From Erysipelotrichaceae bacterium (GTDB lineage: Bacteria > Bacillota_I > Bacilli_A > Erysipelotrichales > Erysipelotrichaceae), in contig WSYG01000006.1 of the NCBI GenBank assembly GCA_009773735.1, positions 1-49,418 on the forward strand: a stretch of 49,418 bases of DNA, given 5' to 3'. Under the pieces are notes generated by a model. It saw only the letters and a list, made by a program, of their open reading frames with translations. It was not told the DNA's origin and did no database searches. Position numbers and translations under genes: made by a program. Below are positions 16,302 to 23,867 of the stretch, in pieces. The first letter of the stretch is position 1, and each line of letters begins with the position of its first letter.

Positions 16302-17077
16302 GAAAGTTTACCCTGATTACTGGCGCATCAAGTGGTTTAGGTTTAGATTATGCCACTGAATATGCCAAAGCCAATGAAAACCTGATCTTGATCGCAAGAA
16401 GAATCGATCGCTTAGAAACCATCAAAGCTGATTTATTAGCCAAGTATCCCATAGAAGTATTGATCTATCGTGTTGATTTATCAGATCAAAAACAAACAGA
16501 CCAGTTTCTTGATCAAATCCCTAAAGATATATTTGTGGTTCGATTGATCAACAATGCTGGATTTGGACATCATGATGCATTTGAGGATTATCCCAATGAA
16601 GTGGTATCGGGGATGATCGAAGTCAATGTCTTGGCTCTTACGCGTTTGGCTCATTATTTCATTCCCAAAATGAAAGCAGCACAAGAAGGCGAGATCCTTA
16701 ATGTCGCATCGATGGCAGCTTTTACACCGGGTCCATTTATGGCAGAATACTATGCCACCAAAGCCTATGTCGTGTCATTCTCAATGGCACTGCACGAAGA
16801 ACTCAAACCTTTCAAGATCAAAGTCAGTGCCTTATGTCCTGGTCCTACGCATACCGAATTTGGTCAAGCAGCCAAGTATAAACATCATGATGGGATACAA
16901 AGCAAGGTATCTATGGCATCATTACCCGTCGTAAAAATGTCGATCAAAGCCCTTAAGCAAAATAAAAAAATCGCTGTTCCTGGTTTTACAAACAAGATCC
17001 TCAAAGTATTGATGAGCATCATACCCTTAAGCATCAGTTCAAAAGTCATTTCTAGGATACAAAAACAGAGGTTTTAA
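16298..17077 (+). CDS. Short-chain dehydrogenase/reductase
   Basis: A 259-residue classical SDR with cofactor motif TGASSGLG, NNAG, catalytic Ser in NVASMAAF, and YYATKAY (YxxxK). An Arg pair (LIARRIDRL) after the second strand favours NADP(H). A hydrophobic C-terminal stretch (ILKVLMSIIPLSIS) may associate with membrane. The substrate is unknown. It is coupled to the tyrosine phosphatase. Its last codons form half of the bidirectional terminator shared with queT. Confidence 0.88.
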   Translation: MRKFTLITGASSGLGLDYATEYAKANENLILIARRIDRLETIKADLLAKYPIEVLIYRVDLSDQKQTDQFLDQIPKDIFVVRLINNAGFGHHDAFEDYPNEVVSGMIEVNVLALTRLAHYFIPKMKAAQEGEILNVASMAAFTPGPFMAEYYATKAYVVSFSMALHEELKPFKIKVSALCPGPTHTEFGQAAKYKHHDGIQSKVSMASLPVVKMSIKALKQNKKIAVPGFTNKILKVLMSIIPLSISSKVISRIQKQRF

Positions 17078-17088
17078 GCCTCTGTTTT
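17062..17088. terminator. Bidirectional terminator inside two convergent gene ends
   Basis: AAAACAGAGG (17062-17071), loop TTTTAAG, CCTCTGTTTT (17079-17088). The arms are perfectly complementary, with T runs on both strands. The overlapping stop codons of the SDR and queT genes (17074-17077) lie in the loop, and the stem arms encode the last residues of each protein. Confidence 0.85.
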
Positions 17089-17592
17089 AAATAGTTTTGT
17101 TTTCTTAAGCATTTGTACTAAAGGATAACCAATGAGGATGACGCTGATGGCTTCTCCAATCGCAACGCTCAGAGCATAAAAGACAAACATGCCTAAAGAC
17201 TGTGGTCCGAAAACAAGCATCAATTCATATCCGATGATTAGTCCATTGATCACGATCGGCATGAGTAAAGATACAACAGGAATATTTTTAAATGTAATTG
17301 TTCTAAATCGATACGTCAACAAAGCTGCGATCAATGTGGCCAAGGTGCCCCACAACACATCCCAATAACCCAGGATATTGACTCCCGTTGCGGCTCCAAT
17401 CAGATTGGTCAGTGCACAACCTAAACTCAAAGACCAGATTGGCCAAGGAGCTAAAAGCGGTAAAACGGTTAAGGCTTCTGAGATACGAACTTGGACTGGT
17501 CCAAATGAATAGGGGGCCAATACGAAAGATAAGGCCGTATAAAGTGCCGCAATTATTGTTATTTGAACCCAAATCTTTAATTTTTTACGCAT
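17074..17592 (-). CDS. queT: QueT-family queuosine-precursor ECF transporter S component
   Basis: A 172-residue, five- to six-helix membrane protein. The motifs LYTALSFVLAPYSFGPVQVR, ISEALTVLP, GCALTNLIGAATG and LGYWDVLWGTLATL are diagnostic of QueT, the substrate-binding subunit of an energy-coupling factor (ECF) transporter for preQ1 or preQ0. The EcfAAT module is not in the window and is presumably shared. queT is often controlled by a preQ1 riboswitch; here the leader is only about 16 bases, so there is no room for one. Convergent with and overlapping the SDR gene. Confidence 0.92.
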   Translation of the reverse strand: MRKKLKIWVQITIIAALYTALSFVLAPYSFGPVQVRISEALTVLPLLAPWPIWSLSLGCALTNLIGAATGVNILGYWDVLWGTLATLIAALLTYRFRTITFKNIPVVSLLMPIVINGLIIGYELMLVFGPQSLGMFVFYALSVAIGEAISVILIGYPLVQMLKKTKLFKTEA

Positions 17593-17595
17593 AGG

Positions 17596-17625
17596 TTGTC
17601 CTTTAACGTAGGTATTGTATATAAT
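17596..17625 (+). promoter_or_regulatory. tcdA promoter
   Basis: TTGTCC (17596-17601), spacer 18, TATAAT (17620-17625). The start near 17632 gives a 14-base leader without a clear SD before the ATG at 17646. Confidence 0.5.
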
Positions 17626-17642
17626 AATAGCGGAACTTTCAA
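17614..17642 (-). promoter_or_regulatory. queT promoter
   Basis: On the minus strand TTGAAA (17637-17642), 17-base spacer, TACAAT (17614-17619). It overlaps the divergent tcdA promoter, whose TATAAT is 17620-17625, so the two probably compete for polymerase. Confidence 0.7.
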
Positions 17643-17645
17643 GTG

Positions 17646-18344
17646 ATGAATCAATTTAAACGAATCCAACTCTTACTTAACGATGAACAATTCAACAAAC
17701 TTCACACAACCCATGTGATGGTTTTTGGGATGGGTGGGGTAGGCAGCTTTGTTTGTGAAGCCCTAATTAGAAGTGGAATTGGTCAGATTTCATTGGTCGA
17801 TCACGATGATGTAGAGATCACCAACCTCAATCGTCAATTGATCGCAACCCATCAAACCTTGGGTACAAAAAAAGTTGAATCCATGAAAGAAAGATTATTA
17901 TCAATCAATCCTGAGGCTAAGATCAACATTTATCCCATCTTCTATAATGAAGACAGTAATATTTCACTAGACGGCGTTGATTATGTGGTCGATGCGATCG
18001 ACAGTGTTCCTTCTAAGATTTCTCTGATGGCGCAATGTGAAAAAGCAGGTGTACCGATGATCATGGCGTGTGGCACAGGGAATAAAATGAATCCACTTGA
18101 TCTACGAGTCAGTCAACTTTATAAGACGGACATGGATCCTTTAGCAAAAAAACTAAGAACACTTGCGAAAGCAAGGGGTTTAAAAAGTGTTAAGGTCGTC
18201 TATTCGATCGAGGCTCCACAAGTTACCCTTCAAGAAAAAGGGACCTATGAAAAAGTCATTATCGGCTCAATGGTGTTTGTGCCTGGGTCAGCAGGATTAC
18301 TGATTGCCAGTGAAGTCATAAAAGATGTACTTAAAATGGTATAA
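17646..18344 (+). CDS. tcdA: tRNA threonylcarbamoyladenosine dehydratase (TcdA/CsdL)
   Basis: A 232-residue E1-like (ThiF/MoeB fold) enzyme that cyclises t6A37 of ANN-decoding tRNAs to ct6A using ATP. It has the nucleotide-binding loop VFGMGGVGSFVCEALIRSGI, the VDHDDVEITNLNRQL segment, VDAIDSV, and the insertion MDPLAKKLRTLAKARG typical of TcdA. It lacks the zinc Cys motif of MoeB/ThiF. I start at ATG 17646; GTG 17643 is one codon longer. Partner CsdA/CsdE genes are not adjacent, although a desulfurase-like gene lies at 21268. Confidence 0.92.
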   Translation: MNQFKRIQLLLNDEQFNKLHTTHVMVFGMGGVGSFVCEALIRSGIGQISLVDHDDVEITNLNRQLIATHQTLGTKKVESMKERLLSINPEAKINIYPIFYNEDSNISLDGVDYVVDAIDSVPSKISLMAQCEKAGVPMIMACGTGNKMNPLDLRVSQLYKTDMDPLAKKLRTLAKARGLKSVKVVYSIEAPQVTLQEKGTYEKVIIGSMVFVPGSAGLLIASEVIKDVLKMV

Positions 18345-18362
18345 TAAGAAAAAAGGAAATTT

Positions 18363-19082
18363 ATGGAAAAAGAACTTAGAATCGCGGTTTTAATCGATGC
18401 TGACAATGTCTCAGAGAAATATGTACGAGTCGTCTTTGACGAAGTGTTGAATCATGGGACTGCCACTTATAAAAGAATCTACGGAGATTGGACTAAACCC
18501 CAGTTTGCGAAATGGAAAGATGTCTTACTGAATTATAGTATTTCACCGATTCAACAATATGGTTATACCCAAGGCAAGAATTCAACCGATTCTGCTTTGA
18601 TCATCGATGCGATGGATATTTTATATTCAGGTAATGTCGATGGCTTTTGTATCGTATCTTCGGACAGCGACTTTACACGCTTAGCATCACGTTTAAGAGA
18701 AGCAGGGAAGTATGTATTGGGTATGGGTGAAAAGAAGACGCCACAGCCTTTTATAGCTGCCTGTGAGAAGTTTAAATATCTTGAAGTCTTATTGAAAGAC
18801 TACACCCCTGAATCCATTGACGATAAAGGTGTCAAAGCCAATAAGAATGATCTAACTGAAATGATCACATCGATCATCAAAGAAAACAGTGATGATGATG
18901 GTTGGTCATTCATGGGTGAAATTGGCAACTATATCTCTAAACGTATGCCTGAATTTGATACTCGTAACTATGGCTATCAAAAACTAACCCCTTTGATTTC
19001 TTCAATGAAGATCTTTGAGATCCAATCCAGAAAGACCCCTAATCCTAACATCACACATAAGTACGTGAGAATTAAAGAGTGA
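18363..19082 (+). CDS. NYN-domain nuclease with C-terminal LOTUS/OST-HTH domain
   Basis: A 239-residue LabA/DUF88-type protein. The NYN (PIN-like) domain spans residues 5-145 with acidic residues in LIDADN, STDSALIIDAM and SSDSDFTRL. A linker leads to an OST-HTH/LOTUS winged helix (about 165-235, MITSIIKENSDDDGW... LTPLISSMKIFE). NYN domains act as metal-dependent RNases, and LOTUS domains bind RNA (G-quadruplexes in some cases). TATAAT at 18340-18345 and AAAAGGAAA precede the start, so it may have its own promoter within the tcdA end. The RNA target is unknown. The next gene, murB, follows by 3 bases. Confidence 0.9.
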   Translation: MEKELRIAVLIDADNVSEKYVRVVFDEVLNHGTATYKRIYGDWTKPQFAKWKDVLLNYSISPIQQYGYTQGKNSTDSALIIDAMDILYSGNVDGFCIVSSDSDFTRLASRLREAGKYVLGMGEKKTPQPFIAACEKFKYLEVLLKDYTPESIDDKGVKANKNDLTEMITSIIKENSDDDGWSFMGEIGNYISKRMPEFDTRNYGYQKLTPLISSMKIFEIQSRKTPNPNITHKYVRIKE

Positions 19083-19085
19083 CCT

Positions 19086-19961
19086 ATGGCATATTTGACT
19101 TTAAAAAACACATCACTTAAGAAATACAATTCATTAGGATTGAATGTACAAGCAGCCCAGCTTTATTTACCTTTGGATTCCCAAGGACTTTTAGAAGTTC
19201 TAGAACTGACTAAAACAACCAAAAGGATCTTGATTGGGAAAGGCTGTAATATCCTACTTACTAGAGAATATTATGATGAATCCTATGCCTTCATCATTAC
19301 GACGATGGAAGATGATTTGGTGTTGACAGAAACTGAACTGATCGCGGATGCTGGGGTCAATTTAAGCCGTTTGGCTTGGTTTGCCTTAGAACAATCGCTT
19401 GGTGGTTATGCTTTCTTAGAAGACATTCCTGGAACCGTCGGGGGGGCTTTGATTATGAATGCAGGTCAGTATGAATTCAGCTTTGGACAGTTGGTCAACT
19501 GGATCGATTTGTATGACACAACGACCAATACTTTATCGCGTATCATTCCTGATAAAGATTACTTTACCTATCGTCAATCCAAGATCTCATCCCATGAGAT
19601 CGTCATAAGAGCTGGTTTAAAAACTGAACCAGGCAATGATGAAGAAACACTCACAGCCATCTTAAAATATAAGAAAGATCGATATCTTAAACAACCTCGT
19701 AAATATCCCAATGCGGGATCTGTATTCAAACGTCCATATAAAGAAGGACAGTCTTATTATGTCTGGAAATTATTCGATGAGGTAGAACTGCGTGGACATC
19801 AAATCGGAGATGCTCAAGTCTCTGAAAAGCATCCTGGTTTTATTGTCAATTGTGGTAATGCAAAACCTCAAGATATGGTAGATCTTGTCAAAGAATGCCA
19901 AAAACGCGTCAAAGAACATTTTGACATTGATTTAGAACTGGAGTGGAAGGTCATTGATTAA
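19086..19961 (+). CDS. murB: UDP-N-acetylenolpyruvoylglucosamine reductase
   Basis: A 291-residue FAD enzyme that makes UDP-MurNAc, committing the cell to peptidoglycan. It starts NTSLKKYNSLGL and has FAD-site LIGKGCNILL, IPGTVGGALIMNAGQY, YRQSKIS, catalytic Ser in NAGSVFKRP and catalytic Glu in the final DLELEWKV. The layout matches the short type IIb form of Bacillota. It lies between the NYN-LOTUS gene (3 bases) and hflX (8-base overlap). Its presence argues for a walled cell. Confidence 0.95.
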   Translation: MAYLTLKNTSLKKYNSLGLNVQAAQLYLPLDSQGLLEVLELTKTTKRILIGKGCNILLTREYYDESYAFIITTMEDDLVLTETELIADAGVNLSRLAWFALEQSLGGYAFLEDIPGTVGGALIMNAGQYEFSFGQLVNWIDLYDTTTNTLSRIIPDKDYFTYRQSKISSHEIVIRAGLKTEPGNDEETLTAILKYKKDRYLKQPRKYPNAGSVFKRPYKEGQSYYVWKLFDEVELRGHQIGDAQVSEKHPGFIVNCGNAKPQDMVDLVKECQKRVKEHFDIDLELEWKVID

Positions 19962-21189
19962 TACATTACTGATTGCGGTAAGACACCAAAATAACCCTGA
20001 TTTTGAACTTGAAGTCCAAGAAACTGTCCAATTGATAGAAGCCTGTGATTTGACCCATTGTATGACCGTCATTCAAGGTATGGAAGAGAAAAATGTTGCG
20101 ACTTATTTTAAAAGCGGAAAACTTGAAGAAATAAGAACGCATATTGAAGCACAGAATATTGATGTCATTGTTACGCAAGACGAATTGAGCCCTTCTCAAC
20201 ATCGCAATTTAACTGAAATCTTAGAGACTGAAATCATCGATCGAACCCACTTGATCCTTTTGATCTTTGCGAAAAGAGCCAAAAGCCGTGAGGCTCAGCT
20301 TCAAGTCGAAGTCGCTACTTTACAATACCTCTTACCTAGAACGATGATGACGTATCATTCAGTCGGACGTCAAAGATCAGGAGGAGCCCGCAATAAAGGT
20401 TCAGGTGAACAATTCGCAGAGCTTAAGCGCAGAACTTCGAAGCATTTATTGGATAAGGCTCAAGAAGCCCTTAAAGCCATGGAAACTCAACGTGAGACCC
20501 AAAGACGTGCCCGACAAAAAAATCAAGTTTTTACCTGTGCTTTGGTGGGTTATACCAATGCGGGAAAATCGACCTTGCTGAATGCACTTGTTACGTATAC
20601 AGGTCAATCCGATGATAAAAAAGTATCGATGAAAAATCGCTTGTTTGAAACCTTACAGACCGCTTCGCGCTCAATCACACTTAAAGGCAACCCAATGATC
20701 GTTACAGATACAGTTGGATTCGTATCTCATTTACCTCATGGTTTAATCAAAGCTTTTAGATCGACTTTAGAAGAAGTCAAAGATGCGGATCTTTTGATTC
20801 ATGTGGTTGACAGCAGTTCTATATTAGCCGGAATCCAAAGCGAGATCACCATATCAACCCTGACAGAAATTGAAGCTGCAGATAAACCGATGATCACGGT
20901 CTACAATAAATTCGACATCGCCATCAGTGCCATACCTTCAAAAGCAATCGCAATTAGTGCATTAAACGGGACCAACATCGATGAATTGGTCGATATGATC
21001 ATCATTAAGATGAACGAGATCCAACCTTTGTATACCTATCTTATCCCTTATGATCAAGCGCATTTACTTGAGAAACTAAAGAAAGAAAGTCAAGTCGTCA
21101 GTACTTTAAATACTGATGATGGCTTCATGATTTCTGTAAGATCTCATAAAATCTTGCCTAACTTCAAAGTTTATTTAAAGCATAAATAA
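19954..21189 (+). CDS. hflX: HflX-family ribosome-associated GTPase
   Basis: A 411-residue GTPase that splits or rescues stalled ribosomes. The N-terminal domain contains LQVEVATLQYLLPR and the GGARNKGSGE glycine-rich linker, followed by a coiled-coil segment (RRTSKHLLDKAQ). The G domain has GYTNAGKST, DTVGFVSHLPH, and YNKFD. The start is TTG at 19954, inside the end of murB, with GGAG at 19941-19944 and GAAGG nearer; no in-frame ATG fits the conserved N-terminus, and MINTLLIAV is the expected opening. Terminated at 21212-21240. Confidence 0.93.
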   Translation: MINTLLIAVRHQNNPDFELEVQETVQLIEACDLTHCMTVIQGMEEKNVATYFKSGKLEEIRTHIEAQNIDVIVTQDELSPSQHRNLTEILETEIIDRTHLILLIFAKRAKSREAQLQVEVATLQYLLPRTMMTYHSVGRQRSGGARNKGSGEQFAELKRRTSKHLLDKAQEALKAMETQRETQRRARQKNQVFTCALVGYTNAGKSTLLNALVTYTGQSDDKKVSMKNRLFETLQTASRSITLKGNPMIVTDTVGFVSHLPHGLIKAFRSTLEEVKDADLLIHVVDSSSILAGIQSEITISTLTEIEAADKPMITVYNKFDIAISAIPSKAIAISALNGTNIDELVDMIIIKMNEIQPLYTYLIPYDQAHLLEKLKKESQVVSTLNTDDGFMISVRSHKILPNFKVYLKHK

Positions 21190-21211
21190 GATCAAATTAA
21201 TATTAGAGTAT

Positions 21212-21240
21212 AAAAAGGCGTTCAAATGAGCACCTTTTTT
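21212..21240 (+). terminator. Intrinsic terminator after hflX
   Basis: AAAAAGG (21212-21218) pairs with CCTTTTT, with inner pairs GTTC/GAGC around an AAAT loop and one mismatch. A T run ends at 21240. Confidence 0.8.
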
Positions 21241-21267
21241 CTTGATATGATAAAATAAATAAGACTT

Positions 21268-22386
21268 ATGATCTATCTCGACTATAGTGCCACAACCCCC
21301 ATTGATCCTCGGGTCACTGAAAAGTGGGTAAGTGTTGAAACCAGCTTTTATGCCAATGCCAACAGCGACCATATTTTGGGTCGTGAAAGCAAGCGTAACA
21401 ATGATGAATCGATCCGTATCATCGCGGATTATTTTAAGGTATTACCTAAAGAAGTCATCATCATGTCTTCAGCAGTTGAAGCCAACAACACGGCCATAAA
21501 AGGACTTGCAGAGAAGTTTCCGCAAAAAACACACATCATCTCATCGGCGTTGGAACACGCTTCTGTGATAGGGGCATTGAGTTTCTTGGACCAAAGAGAT
21601 TATGAGATTGAAACTTTAGGTTTAGATGATGAAGGTCGTTATGATTTAGATCAACTTAATAAAATGATCCGCGAAGATACACTATTGGTTACTTTGATCG
21701 GTGTCGATTCTGAAACTGGCATCAGACAACCCATTGAAGAAGCAGGGAAGCTTTGTCATAGGCATCACGTGTTCTTTCATTCAGATATTACGCAACTTGT
21801 TGGGAAAGGACATTTCGATCTCACCGACATCGATATGGCCAGCGCTTCAGCCCATAAAGTTTATGGACCTAAAGGGGTAGCCGTACTCATCAAGAAAGCA
21901 TCTGTGCCTTTGATTCCATTACTTCATGGCGGACATAGTTTTACCCCATATCGATCATCGACTCCTCAAAATGGATTGGTTGCAGCCTTTGCGGAAACTC
22001 TACGATTATCTTCACTTGAATTTGATGATCGTTTCATCAAAGTCGAGAAGTTAAATGTTTATCTCAGAAGTAAACTTGAAGTATTTCCAGAGATCCATAT
22101 CAATTCGAATCAACATTCGATCCCGCATCTTTTCAACATCAGTATCCAAGGATCACGACCTGAAGAAGGTCTGGCATATTTTTCTGATCACGGGCTTTGT
22201 TTTTCATCCAAGAGCGCATGCAGCGGTCAAGACGAGTTTTCAGCCTCAGTCTATGCGATTACCAGAGACAAAGCATTGGCCTCATCATCGTATCGTATCA
22301 GTCTCTCACACTTAACCACTGTGGAAGAATTAGACAGTTTGATCAAGGTCATGAAAACCTATTGTAGTAAACTATGCGAAAAATAG
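21268..22386 (+). CDS. Cysteine desulfurase-like class V PLP enzyme (NifS/IscS group)
   Basis: A 372-residue PLP enzyme beginning IYLDYSATTPIDPRV, as in NifS/IscS. PLP Lys is K197 (SAHKVYGPKG) and the persulfide Cys is C318 (SKSACSG). Motifs such as SSAVEANNTAIKG (usual ATEANN/SGTEANN) and EHASVIGALSFL deviate slightly from housekeeping IscS. No iscU/sufU or thiI lies beside it. Instead the stop overlaps a thioredoxin-like gene and then a thioredoxin-CcdA fusion, suggesting a dedicated sulfur or redox pathway. There is no SD, and a TAAAAT box lies only 11 bases upstream of the ATG. Confidence 0.85.
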   Translation: MIYLDYSATTPIDPRVTEKWVSVETSFYANANSDHILGRESKRNNDESIRIIADYFKVLPKEVIIMSSAVEANNTAIKGLAEKFPQKTHIISSALEHASVIGALSFLDQRDYEIETLGLDDEGRYDLDQLNKMIREDTLLVTLIGVDSETGIRQPIEEAGKLCHRHHVFFHSDITQLVGKGHFDLTDIDMASASAHKVYGPKGVAVLIKKASVPLIPLLHGGHSFTPYRSSTPQNGLVAAFAETLRLSSLEFDDRFIKVEKLNVYLRSKLEVFPEIHINSNQHSIPHLFNISIQGSRPEEGLAYFSDHGLCFSSKSACSGQDEFSASVYAITRDKALASSSYRISLSHLTTVEELDSLIKVMKTYCSKLCEK

Positions 22387-22634
22387 TCATCGTGTCGGCA
22401 GTATGGTGCCATGCTTGTCTCACCATGCGCAAAAGAATCAAAGCACTTAAAGAAAAATATCCTGAGTGGATCTGGGTCGACCTCGACTTGGATTTAGATG
22501 ATGATGTCGTAGACCCTTTAAAAGTCGGGAAATTGATTCCTGTCTTTATTATTTATGAAAACGACGTTGAAGTGAAGAGAATCGCTGGCGAAATGAGCCA
22601 AGACGCGTTAGAAAGCGAACTAAACTATGTTTAA
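22374..22634 (+). CDS. Small thioredoxin-like protein
   Basis: An 86-residue thioredoxin-fold protein with the active site AVWCHAC (C12, C15) near the N-terminus and a cis-Pro segment KLIPVFIIYEN. It has no signal peptide, so it is cytoplasmic, and it is shorter than a standard Trx. It overlaps the desulfurase-like gene by 13 bases and the next gene by 8. The context suggests it delivers electrons to, or receives them from, the membrane protein that follows, or reduces the desulfurase persulfide (inference). Confidence 0.85.
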   Translation: MRKIVIVSAVWCHACLTMRKRIKALKEKYPEWIWVDLDLDLDDDVVDPLKVGKLIPVFIIYENDVEVKRIAGEMSQDALESELNYV

Positions 22635-23811
22635 AAAAACCCTTGTGGTTTTAGCGATATTATCAGCCTTATTTTCAATGATGATCACGACTAAAGCCTA
22701 TGATAAGACCCATATTTATTATTTTTATGCGGAAGGTTGTATTACCTGTGCTGCTGAAGATAAGTACTTGATTGAACTAGAAGCCAAAGATCCAAACATC
22801 GTGATCCACAAATATGAGATCGCCTTTGATAAAGAAAATCAAGCATTGGTCAAACAACTCGATGAAGTCCTCAACATCAAGATCAAATCGACCCCAACAT
22901 TGGTCATCGGTCGTAAAACCATTGTTGGTTTTTCTAAGAATTCGACAGAATCGAATATTGAAAATTCGATTGAATTCTTCCGTAAAAACAATGTTCGAGA
23001 TGTGATAGGTGAACTATTGGGTTTTGTTGCGCCTGGGGAAGGATTTGATATCGACCCTACTGAAGGCACGATCAAATTGCCATTCTTTGGAGAAGTCAAT
23101 GCCAAAACCATATCCTTGCCTTTATTGGCTATTGTTCTTGGAACCTTAGATGGTTTTAATCCATGTGCGATGTGGGTATTGTTGCTTTTGATCAGTATGC
23201 TGTTTCATCTTGAACAGACCTGGAAGAAATGGTTCTTAGGGGGTCTTTTCTTAGCGACAACAGCCGTCATGTATTTTATGTTCATGTTGACTTGGCTCAA
23301 CATTACCTTGCTCTTTGGAACCATTACTTATATTCGTTTATTGATCGCAGCCATTGCGTTGATAGGTGGAGTCGTCAATATAAGGACTTACCTAAAAACA
23401 AAGCCCGGTTGTGAAGTCATCGATGATCGTAAACGTAAGAAAATATCAATACGTATCAAACAGATCTTTGCCCAACCAGTCTTGGTTTTGGCTTCTATTG
23501 GGGTCGTTGTTTTGGCCATCAGTGTCAATTTGGTTGAACTGATTTGTTCTGCTGGATTACCGGTTATTTATACCCAAGTATTATCAATCCAAAATCTAAG
23601 CGGGATCCAATATATCCTATATCTTCTTTTATACTTGCTATTCTTTATGGTGGATGATATCATCATTTTCGTCATCGCAATGAAGACAGCTCAACTTACA
23701 GGCATCTCTACGAAGTATTCTCGTAATGCTCACTTAATCGGGGGAATCCTGATGATTATTCTAGGCATTATGATGATTTTTAGACCAGAGTGGTTGATGC
23801 TAAAATTCTAG
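22627..23811 (+). CDS. Exported thioredoxin domain fused to a CcdA/DsbD-like membrane transporter
   Basis: A 394-residue two-part protein. A signal-like helix (LVVLAILSALFSMMITTKA) leads to an extracytoplasmic thioredoxin-like domain with GCITC (C38, C41) and KSTPTLVIG. From about residue 160 it has six or so membrane helices with C180 in GFNPCAMWVLL and C307 in ELICSAGLP, placed like the paired intramembrane Cys of CcdA/DsbD. The fused order (Trx first, membrane domain second) differs from classic DsbD. It should pass electrons from cytoplasmic thioredoxin to outside disulfides. It is co-transcribed with the small thioredoxin and the desulfurase-like enzyme. Confidence 0.83.
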   Translation: MFKKTLVVLAILSALFSMMITTKAYDKTHIYYFYAEGCITCAAEDKYLIELEAKDPNIVIHKYEIAFDKENQALVKQLDEVLNIKIKSTPTLVIGRKTIVGFSKNSTESNIENSIEFFRKNNVRDVIGELLGFVAPGEGFDIDPTEGTIKLPFFGEVNAKTISLPLLAIVLGTLDGFNPCAMWVLLLLISMLFHLEQTWKKWFLGGLFLATTAVMYFMFMLTWLNITLLFGTITYIRLLIAAIALIGGVVNIRTYLKTKPGCEVIDDRKRKKISIRIKQIFAQPVLVLASIGVVVLAISVNLVELICSAGLPVIYTQVLSIQNLSGIQYILYLLLYLLFFMVDDIIIFVIAMKTAQLTGISTKYSRNAHLIGGILMIILGIMMIFRPEWLMLKF

Positions 23812-23812
23812 G

Positions 23813-23840
23813 TTGTTATGCGTGAAAATAAGTCTATAAT
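23813..23840 (+). promoter_or_regulatory. Promoter of the polyamine operon
   Basis: TTGTTA (23813-23818), spacer 16, TATAAT (23835-23840). The start near 23847 gives a 21-base leader with an AAAGGTGA SD. It separates speA from the redox operon; no terminator was seen between them. Confidence 0.65.
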
Positions 23841-23867
23841 AAAATTGTAAAAAGAGTAAAGGTGAAG

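Noticed and set aside
17593-17645. preQ1 riboswitch before queT
   Set aside because: The promoter leaves only about 16 transcribed bases before the start codon, and no preQ1 consensus is visible.
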